From Candidatus Zhuqueibacterota bacterium RBG_16_48_16 (GTDB taxonomy: Bacteria; Zhuqueibacterota; Zhuqueibacteria; Residuimicrobiales; Sediminimicrobiaceae): DNA of 10,382 nucleotides. The stretch lies in contig METF01000273.1 in NCBI GenBank assembly GCA_001771235.1, positions 12,194-22,575 of the forward strand. Direction: 5' to 3'. This document shows positions 1 to 6,291 of the stretch, in pieces; position 1 is the first letter of the stretch, and the number at the start of each line of letters is the position of its first letter. The position numbers were made by a program, and so were the translations under genes. The notes below the pieces were generated by a model that did not search any database, was not told where the DNA came from, and saw only the letters and a list, made by a program, of their open reading frames with translations.

Positions 1-601
1 TGACCCGTGTCGAAGGGGAGAGAGCAGAGGTGGCAATGGCGGTGCCGCTGAGCAGGCCGCCTCCGCCCACGGGCGCCAAAATGTAATCAAGTCCGGCAAC
101 CTCCTGCAACAGCTCCAACGCCGCCGTTCCCTGCCCGGCGATCACATGGAAATCGTTGTATGGCGGAATAAAAACAGCGCCGCTGTTTTGCACCACACGG
201 ACCAGTCCTTCCTCCCGCGCTTTCAAGGTGGGCTCGCAAAACTCAATATGAGCACCATAGTCACGCACAGCATTCATCTTAACCGCAGCGGCGTTTTTTG
301 GCATGACAACCGTAGCGGATATTCCGCGCCAGCGCGCTGCCAGAGCCAAGGCTGCCGCATGGTTCCCGGATGAATGGGTGGCCACGCCTTTTTTAGCCTG
401 GTTTTCATCGAGTGAGAAAATCGCATTCGTCGCACCGCGAATTTTAAAGGCGCCTGCTTTTTGAAAATTTTCGCATTTGAAAAATAGCCGGGCTTCGCAC
501 AGGGCATCGACGGAATGGCTGGTCAGCACGGGTGTTCGGTGGATGTATGGCTTCAAAATGGCGGCCGCATTTTGAATGTCGACGAGAGTAGGTTCACTCA
601 T
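1..601 (-). CDS. Threonine dehydratase / serine racemase-family PLP enzyme (partial, N-terminal 200 residues)
   Basis: I translated this by hand from the reverse complement. It is open from an ATG at 601-599 to the left edge, so the C-terminal part is outside the window. It reads as a fold-type II pyridoxal-phosphate enzyme, a family that deaminates or racemises L-Ser/L-Thr in the cytoplasm. Residues 42-56 (KCENFQKAGAFKIRG) hold the expected Schiff-base lysine, K53. Residues 77-81 (SSGNH) are the substrate/cofactor loop. Residues 179-186 (GGGGLLSG) are the glycine-rich phosphate-binding loop. The N-terminal HRTPVLTS (21-28) is also typical. An in-frame TAA lies three codons upstream, so ATG 601 is the first possible ATG start. 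No Shine-Dalgarno sequence is visible before it. The gene is divergent from the chemoreceptor operon. Biosynthetic or catabolic threonine dehydratase, serine racemase and hydroxyaspartate dehydratase cannot be separated from this half. The family is secure; the substrate is not. Confidence 0.93.
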   Translation of the reverse strand, partial: MSEPTLVDIQNAAAILKPYIHRTPVLTSHSVDALCEARLFFKCENFQKAGAFKIRGATNAIFSLDENQAKKGVATHSSGNHAAALALAARWRGISATVVMPKNAAAVKMNAVRDYGAHIEFCEPTLKAREEGLVRVVQNSGAVFIPPYNDFHVIAGQGTAALELLQEVAGLDYILAPVGGGGLLSGTAIATSALSPSTRV

Positions 602-725
602 AGGGGTTTAAGTTAGTTTTTTGGAGATTAAATACAATGATTTCTTTTGCAGGTGTTTTGTCCGATATTCATTGCCGAAAATCCAAAGTGCTGCTCAAGT
701 TTTTGTCTCGCATGCCGATAATGGT

Positions 726-752
726 AATGAGATGTTATAATCTCATTTGAGA
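726..752. repeat. Nested inverted repeats over the promoter (candidate operator)
   Basis: Two overlapping palindromes are visible. The first has 8-bp perfect arms, AATGAGAT (726-733) and ATCTCATT (740-747), around a 6-base spacer. The second is TCTCA-TT-TGAGA at 741-752. Together they place the unit TGAGA three times (728-732 plus, 741-745 minus, 748-752 plus). The TATAAT hexamer sits across the centre of the first palindrome. Dyads like this over a -10 box commonly bind dimeric transcription factors, but I recognise no specific regulator's site. In RNA the first pair could form a hairpin only if transcription began upstream of it. Confidence 0.5.
733..741 (+). promoter_or_regulatory. Extended -10 promoter for the chemoreceptor operon
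   Basis: The bases TGTTATAAT match the extended -10 consensus TGnTATAAT exactly, with the hexamer at 736-741. No good -35 hexamer sits 16-18 bp upstream, which fits an extended -10 promoter that depends less on -35. Transcription would start near 748 and leave a leader of about 100 nt before the GTG at 851. The element lies inside an inverted repeat, so it may be under repressor or activator control. Function is inferred from the motif only. Confidence 0.55.
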
Positions 753-837
753 CGAGTGATTTTTATGATCCCAACGGGAACCTCAACAATGGACACGACT
801 TTGTAGACGCTCTTGGGACAACTGGTGCCAGGTGAAA

Positions 838-844
838 AAGGAGG
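838..844 (+). promoter_or_regulatory. Strong ribosome-binding site fixing the GTG start of the chemoreceptor
   Basis: AAGGAGG, part of the near-perfect anti-16S match AAAAAGGAGGT, ends 6 nt before the GTG at 851. This spacing selects GTG 851 over the out-of-frame ATG at 855. The strength of the site suggests efficient translation of the first operon gene. Confidence 0.8.
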
Positions 845-850
845 TCTCGA

Positions 851-2977
851 GTGAATGAATTAACGCTTTCGCGAAAAATAATAGCTTTTACCCTGCTATC
901 ATCGCTGTTCCTCGCAGCCATCGGGATTGTGGGATGGAGCCATTATTCCGATCTCAGTAAAAAGACGGCGTTGGCAGGCGAGTCCAATGGCCTTTTAATG
1001 CAAATCGATGAACTGGAAAAATGGCATTTTGACTGGATGATCGGAATATGGAAGGAAACAGGCAGCGGCCAGCTCAACGATACGAACATGGATGCGAACG
1101 CCCAGGCATGCGATTTGATCAAATGGTTGAGCAGCCCGGAAAGAGGGAAAACGTCACGCACATATCCCGGCCTGGGAAAGCTTTTTGATAAACTGGAGCA
1201 ATCGCATCTTACGCTCAATCAATCCGTGATAAAAATAAAAGCACAGCTCGCTTCTCAGCAGGAGGAAGCGGACCGGGAATTGGCTGTGCTTTGGGAAAAT
1301 ATACATCATGACGCAGCCGAGGTGCGGGATGTTTTAATCGAAATAAAAAAGGCCGGCATGACCCAATATGCCGGTGCGGAATCCGATCTGCAACATACCA
1401 ACGCCGCGTACAAATCTCAGTTGCTCACATTACTCATTCTTTTCCTTCTACTCAATGCGGGGGCCGGTATTCTGTTGGCTTTTTATGGCAAAAAAACTCG
1501 CACCGGAATGCGAGGACCCCAGGATTCGAATTCAGCAGAGGCCTTTTTAATCGATGAAAATGGCATTTCCGTTCAAAATGCCGGCCTTTCGCAGGACGGG
1601 GGTGAAGCGCCGAAAAATCGATTCTCTTTATATAAGGAGACCATTGAATCTCTTGCGAGAGGAGATTTCAGTACGGCTGAGCCGGCACATTCTTTTTCCG
1701 ATCCGTTTGCAAAGTCTTTGTGCGATCTGCAAAATACTCTTAACCGCTTCCTGAATGAAATGGAGCGGGCGAAAACAGCAATGCTCTCGGGCAATGGCAC
1801 CCGGCACGCAGATTCAAGCCAGTTGCCGGGAAGGTACAATACGGCTCTCGATAACTTGAACGACGTACACCGGGCCTTTGACAGCTCTTTTCACGAAATT
1901 CAATCTGTCATGGAAAAGGTAGCCGCCGGCGATCTTTCCATTCGCTTAAAAGCCGGAAGCCGCGAGCTCAACGGCGAGCTGAAGCAATCATTGAATAAAG
2001 CGATAGCCACTCTTGACAGCAAGTGCAGGAACATGTCAGAATCGGTCGATGAAGTTGTTGGCGCAGCGAGCGGCATGTCGGATCGATGCAAACATTGCGT
2101 CACCGACACCTCGGAACAAGCGCGGTTCCTGGACGAGATTTCCAGGGGCTTGCACGAAATGGCGACCATGACAAAACAAAACACCTCCACAGCCCAGGAA
2201 GCGCAAAAAGTGGCGGACGCCACCAAAGGCACCGCCCGGACAGGCGTCGACAATATGAACGACTTGTCTCATGCTATGGAGAAAATAAAAAATTCCTCTG
2301 ACGAGACCTCAAAAATAGTCAAGACAATCGATGAGATTGCCTTCCAGACGAATTTGTTAGCACTCAACGCAGCGGTCGAGGCGGCCCGCGCAGGAGAAGC
2401 CGGAAAGGGATTTGCCGTGGTCGCCGAAGAGGTCCGCAACCTGGCGATGCGAAGTGCCGAAGCGGCCCGGGAAACGGCGCGGCTCATCGAAAACTCGGTG
2501 CAAAATGCGGAACAGGGCGTCATGTTGAATGAAAAAGTTCTGGCCAGCCTGGAGGAGATGAATGCACAGGTGAACCAGGTGAGCGAGATGATGGCGGAAA
2601 TTACCGAAGCCTCCCGTCAACAGAGCGAAGGCATACTTCAAATCGGCGAAGCCGTTGAACAAATCAACCAGATGAGCCAATGCGACAGCGTGAATTCCGC
2701 CGAGTCCTCGAAATCGACGCAGGCATTGATTCAAAAATCCGAGACGCTGCGTGAAAGCCTGTGTTCCTATCGAATCAAGCGTTCGCCTGTCAGTGGGCAG
2801 CAGCAGGTGCAACGACAGACACAGGAAATAAAAAAAGAGATGGCCCGACCGGTGGCCAGCCAAAAGACCGAAAATAAGCCAGAGCTCGACCCAAAAAAAA
2901 TAATACCGTTCGATGATGAGGGCGATCAGGATAAATTATTCAGCTCTCATAACAAATCGGTGTTAAACGAATTCTAA
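851..2977 (+). CDS. Methyl-accepting chemotaxis protein with periplasmic CZB-like sensor domain
   Basis: A 708-residue chemoreceptor that should relay a periplasmic signal to CheA/CheW at the inner membrane. TM1 spans about residues 10-29 and TM2 about 191-212. The segment between them is a CZB-like helical domain: H59-x2-W62, C87 in a C-x4-WL motif, and H119 in LEQSH, with N123 where the family usually has a second His. After TM2 comes a hydrophilic linker (214-257) rather than an immediate HAMP. Two HAMP-like segments with GDF/GDL signatures follow at about 258-320 and 345-390. The signalling hairpin is canonical: residues 493-522 contain IAFQTNLLALNAAVEAARAG and then GFAVVA. Extra cysteines lie at 392, 413, 416 (CKHC) and 611. 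The C terminus is hydrophilic and acidic (IIPFDDEGDQD) with no NWETF-type CheR tether. It is first in an operon with a kinase and a regulator and starts at GTG 851. The family is certain; the ligand is unknown. Confidence 0.96.
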   Translation: MNELTLSRKIIAFTLLSSLFLAAIGIVGWSHYSDLSKKTALAGESNGLLMQIDELEKWHFDWMIGIWKETGSGQLNDTNMDANAQACDLIKWLSSPERGKTSRTYPGLGKLFDKLEQSHLTLNQSVIKIKAQLASQQEEADRELAVLWENIHHDAAEVRDVLIEIKKAGMTQYAGAESDLQHTNAAYKSQLLTLLILFLLLNAGAGILLAFYGKKTRTGMRGPQDSNSAEAFLIDENGISVQNAGLSQDGGEAPKNRFSLYKETIESLARGDFSTAEPAHSFSDPFAKSLCDLQNTLNRFLNEMERAKTAMLSGNGTRHADSSQLPGRYNTALDNLNDVHRAFDSSFHEIQSVMEKVAAGDLSIRLKAGSRELNGELKQSLNKAIATLDSKCRNMSESVDEVVGAASGMSDRCKHCVTDTSEQARFLDEISRGLHEMATMTKQNTSTAQEAQKVADATKGTARTGVDNMNDLSHAMEKIKNSSDETSKIVKTIDEIAFQTNLLALNAAVEAARAGEAGKGFAVVAEEVRNLAMRSAEAARETARLIENSVQNAEQGVMLNEKVLASLEEMNAQVNQVSEMMAEITEASRQQSEGILQIGEAVEQINQMSQCDSVNSAESSKSTQALIQKSETLRESLCSYRIKRSPVSGQQQVQRQTQEIKKEMARPVASQKTENKPELDPKKIIPFDDEGDQDKLFSSHNKSVLNEF

Positions 2978-3002
2978 GTTATGTGGTGAAAGGAACAGAT
3001 TC

Positions 3003-5060
3003 TTGTTGAAAAAAAATATACTCATCATCGAAGACGAAGCCATCATCGCGATGGATATCAGGAGAAAGCTTGAGGGAAATGGTTATAATGTCGTCGGCGT
3101 GGCTTTTTCTGGCGAAGAAGCCATTCAACTGGCGCGAAAACATGCAACCGACCTGGTATTGACGGATATTGTTTTGAAGGGCGATATGGATGGCATCGAA
3201 GTGGCGAATTTCATGCGTTCGCATTGGAACATCCCGGTCATTTTCCTTACGGCGCATTCTGATGAAAAGACCATCCAGCGGGCCAAGTCCACCGGACCTT
3301 TTGGCTTTTTGAAAAAACCCGTAGACGACCGTGAGCTGCGTGCGAGCATCGAAATGGCGCTGTACAAAAGCCAGTTGATGAACGAACTGCTGGAAAGCGA
3401 GCGAAAGCTAAATTGCCTTTTCAGGATCGGGGAAGTATTGCAGGATAAGGACAAGACCATCGAGGATATGATCAAAGCGATTTTGGCGATCATCCCTCCC
3501 AGCTGGCAATACCCGGATATTACCTGCGCTCGCATCACCCTGGGAGAAAAAGAATATACAACAAAAAGTTTTAAAAGGACGGCGTGGAAGCTGGCGCAGG
3601 AAATTACTATCAACAGCAAGGTTGGCGGACGCGTTGAAGTTTTTTATGCCGAGAAGCGCGCCATGGACTTTGAAGGGCCTTTTACCAAAGACGAGCGGGT
3701 TCTGATTAACGCTATTGCGGCGAGGATCGGCAATACCGTCGAACAGAAAAAAACTCAAGAAGCGCTAAAAACATCCGAAAAAAAATATAGAACCCTGTTC
3801 GAGAATTCGAAAGAGACGCATATCATCAGCTCGCCCGAAGGTGAGATTTTGGATATTAACCAGGCAGGGCTGGAATTATTCGGATTTACTTCAAAAGAGG
3901 AGCTTTTAAACACCTTCAACCTCATTGATTTCTATTCCAGCCTCAGAGAACGGGCAAAATTGCTGCGGCTGATACAAAAACAGGGTTATGTCAAAGATTT
4001 CGAAATCGCTCTCAAGCGCAGGGATGGAAGCCGGATCATCGTTCGTGAAACCTCGACGGCGCTTCGCGATGAAAACGGCCATATCATCGAGCTTCGCGGA
4101 ACATTAAGAGACGTAACGGCACACATCGAGCAGGAACGGTTGCGCGAACAGATGCTCGAGGAGCTACAGGCGACCAACAAAAAATTAAAAGAAACACAAA
4201 GCTCGCTGGTTCAGCAGGAAAAGCTTGCCTCCATCGGCCAGCTAGCGGCGGGTGTGGCGCATGAGCTGAATAACCCCCTGGGTTTTGTGACAAGCAATTT
4301 TAACAGCTTGCATAACTATTATCAGTCTCTCAAAAAGTATTTAGAGACATGGGAGGAACTCCTGCCCAAGCTCAAGAATGGTAATGGAAACGGATCGGCA
4401 TCACATCCATGTATCGTTGAAATTGAGGAGATAAAAAAACAAGAGAACGTGAACCTCATTTTCAAGGATGTCGAAGATATCTTTGGCGAATGTACCGACG
4501 GATTCCAGCGGATGACCTCCATTGTGAAAAATCTCAAGGACTTTTCCAGAATCGATCATGCCGAATTTATCGAAACGTACGATCTGCACTCCGGCATCGA
4601 GAGCACCCTGGTAGTGGCGCGCAACGAATACAAATACGTCGCCGAAATTGAAAAGTCCTTGTCAGACCTTCCCTTGATCGAGTGCAACGGCGGCGAAATA
4701 AACCAGGTTCTGTTAAATATCATCGTCAATGCCGCGCATGCCATCAAGTCTCAGGGTCGAGAGGATGCCGGCAAAATAAGCATCAAAACCTATTGTGACG
4801 ATGTATACATCTTTTGCGAAATCCGCGATGACGGCCCCGGCATTCCGCAACAAATCATCGGAAAAATTTTCGATCCGTTTTTTACAACAAAGGAAGTAGG
4901 GTCGGGTACCGGGCTTGGCCTGAGTATATCCTACGACATCATTGTGAATAAACATAAGGGGGATTTGACAGTGAAAAGTAAAGTTGGAGAAGGCACAACC
5001 TTTGCGATCAAGCTACCGATCAAATCAGCAAATATGATAGAGGTTTTTGCGCATGAATGA
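3003..5060 (+). CDS. REC-GAF-like-PAS-HisKA-HATPase sensor histidine kinase (receiver-first hybrid)
   Basis: A 685-residue cytoplasmic kinase with no membrane segment. Residues 5-120 are a receiver domain with the acidic pair E10/D11, phospho-acceptor D55, T83 and K105 before Pro. Residues about 137-250 form a GAF-like region (PPSWQYPDITCARI, then VEVFYAEK and EGPFTKDERVLI), recurrent in kinases but with no ligand I can name. A PAS domain covers about 260-376, then a coiled coil. The dimerisation/phosphotransfer H-box is AAGVAHELNNPLGF with H420. The HisKA region carries a low-complexity NGNGNGS stretch (459-465). The ATPase domain has an N-box with N576, DDGPGI (609-614) and GSGTGLGLS (633-641). 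All catalytic residues look intact. The start is TTG 3003, 8 nt after AAAGGA; TTG 3006 is the alternative. It lies 25 nt after the chemoreceptor gene and overlaps the next gene by 8 nt, so co-transcription is likely. The N-terminal REC suggests input from another kinase or a phosphorelay. Confidence 0.95.
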   Translation: MLKKNILIIEDEAIIAMDIRRKLEGNGYNVVGVAFSGEEAIQLARKHATDLVLTDIVLKGDMDGIEVANFMRSHWNIPVIFLTAHSDEKTIQRAKSTGPFGFLKKPVDDRELRASIEMALYKSQLMNELLESERKLNCLFRIGEVLQDKDKTIEDMIKAILAIIPPSWQYPDITCARITLGEKEYTTKSFKRTAWKLAQEITINSKVGGRVEVFYAEKRAMDFEGPFTKDERVLINAIAARIGNTVEQKKTQEALKTSEKKYRTLFENSKETHIISSPEGEILDINQAGLELFGFTSKEELLNTFNLIDFYSSLRERAKLLRLIQKQGYVKDFEIALKRRDGSRIIVRETSTALRDENGHIIELRGTLRDVTAHIEQERLREQMLEELQATNKKLKETQSSLVQQEKLASIGQLAAGVAHELNNPLGFVTSNFNSLHNYYQSLKKYLETWEELLPKLKNGNGNGSASHPCIVEIEEIKKQENVNLIFKDVEDIFGECTDGFQRMTSIVKNLKDFSRIDHAEFIETYDLHSGIESTLVVARNEYKYVAEIEKSLSDLPLIECNGGEINQVLLNIIVNAAHAIKSQGREDAGKISIKTYCDDVYIFCEIRDDGPGIPQQIIGKIFDPFFTTKEVGSGTGLGLSISYDIIVNKHKGDLTVKSKVGEGTTFAIKLPIKSANMIEVFAHE

Positions 5061-6291
5061 TGCCATGACACAAGATTCATCCGTTCGTATCTTGTTCGTC
5101 GATGATGAAGAATATATTCTGAACTCGTTGAAAAGATCCTTTTCCCAGGCTGACTATGATATTTTGACCGCCGACAGCGGCAAGATGGGATTGGAAATTC
5201 TGGAAAAACAGCCGGTCGACGTGGTGATCAGCGATTTTAAAATGCCCGAAATGAATGGCCTGCAATTTTTGGGACAGGTACGGGAAAAACATCCGCATGC
5301 TCTCCGCGCCTTTCTCAGCGGCTACGTCGACCAACTGGCGGTCATCAAAGCATTGACCAACGGCATCGCCACAGTCTATTTCCCCAAGCCCTGGGACGAC
5401 ACGGAGCTCAAGGTAAGTATCGATCACATTCTCCAGATTCAAAAAGCGCTCAAAGAGAAAAAGCTAATCGAGCTGATGGACAGCGCCAGTAACCTGCCGA
5501 CCCTGCCGGCCATGTATCAAAAGTTTTCCCAGGCCATCAGCACCGGCGCCTCGCTGGGGCAGATTGCCAACCTGGTAAGCGAGGATGCCGTCGTCACGGC
5601 GCGCATTCTGCAAATATCCAATTCAGCCTTTTTTGGCAGAGGCCAGACGGCATCCATCGAGCAGGCCATCATGATCCTGGGACTGGATACGGTAAAAAAC
5701 ATCATTCTCACAATCGCCCTGGCAGCCGACCTGCAGATCGCCCCGGAGAAGATGCAGAATTTCGAAAAAATCATCAAGCACTCGTCACTGGTCAACAAGT
5801 ATTTTTTGCTCATCTACAGGATGGCCTTTGGCAGGCCGGTCAGACCGGAAAATACTTCTCTCTGCATTACCCACGACATTGGCAAAATCGTCTTGTTGCA
5901 GTATTTCCCCGAGCGGTTTCAATCGATGCTCGATTTTCAAGCGAAAAATCCGCATCTCGGTTTTTACCAATGCGAATCGGAATTAGGTTATGGGGAGACG
6001 GCTCATACACAAATTGGCGGATATTTGCTCGATTTGTGGAACCTGCCCAAACTGGCTGTAGAGGTAGCCATGCTCCACCATGATGCGAACCATAAAAACC
6101 ATATTAACCGCGACACTCTTAAAGTCGTGCACCTGACCAACGAATTAATCAATTTACTGGCGCTAAACCCCGAGGTAAAAGAGATTGAAGAAAGCAATCT
6201 TGACAAGAATTTGTTGCAGGAACTCAAGTTAAAACCCGATAGGATCGACTTTTTGATTCCGAATATCAAAAAGGATCTAATCGGCCTTTGA
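5053..6291 (+). CDS. REC-HDOD response regulator
   Basis: A 412-residue two-domain regulator. Residues 11-130 are a receiver with the acidic pair D17/D18, phospho-acceptor D61, S89 (in LSGY) and K112 (in FPKPW). From about residue 140 comes an HDOD domain: LPTLP (148-152), then VTARILQISNSAFFG, the AIMILGLDTVKNI segment, and HDIGK with H274-D275. HDOD domains are non-enzymatic relatives of HD phosphohydrolases. Known ones act through protein contacts in motility, biofilm or stress control, so output here is probably by binding a partner rather than DNA. There is no GGDEF, EAL or helix-turn-helix. ATG 5053 is chosen because AGAGG at 5039-5043 sits 9 nt upstream and the ATG overlaps the kinase stop (ATGAATGA). 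An in-frame TTG at 5047 would be too close to that site, and ATG 5065 is possible. The coupling makes it the likely phosphorylation target of the upstream kinase. Its 3' end overlaps the helicase gene. Confidence 0.94.
   Translation: MNDAMTQDSSVRILFVDDEEYILNSLKRSFSQADYDILTADSGKMGLEILEKQPVDVVISDFKMPEMNGLQFLGQVREKHPHALRAFLSGYVDQLAVIKALTNGIATVYFPKPWDDTELKVSIDHILQIQKALKEKKLIELMDSASNLPTLPAMYQKFSQAISTGASLGQIANLVSEDAVVTARILQISNSAFFGRGQTASIEQAIMILGLDTVKNIILTIALAADLQIAPEKMQNFEKIIKHSSLVNKYFLLIYRMAFGRPVRPENTSLCITHDIGKIVLLQYFPERFQSMLDFQAKNPHLGFYQCESELGYGETAHTQIGGYLLDLWNLPKLAVEVAMLHHDANHKNHINRDTLKVVHLTNELINLLALNPEVKEIEESNLDKNLLQELKLKPDRIDFLIPNIKKDLIGL
6249..6273. repeat. Perfect 9-bp inverted repeat at the convergent gene ends (possible weak terminator)
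   Basis: CTTTTTGAT (6249-6257) and ATCAAAAAG (6265-6273) are exact reverse complements around a 7-nt loop. GATC at 6243-6246 and 6274-6277 could extend the stem past a 2-nt bulge. The repeat lies in the last codons of the HDOD gene and immediately 3' of the helicase stop codon on the other strand. It could therefore end or stabilise the helicase transcript. The stem is AT-rich and no clean U-tract follows on either strand, so it is not a standard intrinsic terminator. Confidence 0.4.

Noticed and set aside
146..507. Small ORFs on both strands within the left-edge gene
   Set aside because: They are frame shadows. The continuous minus-strand frame 601 to 1 encodes a clear PLP enzyme with all expected motifs.
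765..806. Possible 13-codon leader peptide (ATG to TAG) between the promoter and the chemoreceptor gene
   Set aside because: No convincing ribosome-binding site, no run of regulatory codons and no attenuator-like hairpin after it. Easily a chance ORF.
780..845. ACCTC (780-784) could pair with GAGGT (841-845) and hide the ribosome-binding site; CTGGTGCCAG is also palindromic
   Set aside because: Only five and four base pairs respectively, with no larger fold or riboswitch signature. Too weak to call.
2357..2863. 168-codon minus-strand ORF opposite the chemoreceptor signalling domain
   Set aside because: Composition rich in His, Leu and Arg, no recognisable domain, and antisense to a strongly conserved coding region.
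3125..3619. 164-codon minus-strand ORF opposite the kinase receiver domain
   Set aside because: Antisense to conserved REC coding sequence, Ser/Cys-rich shadow composition, no recognised family.
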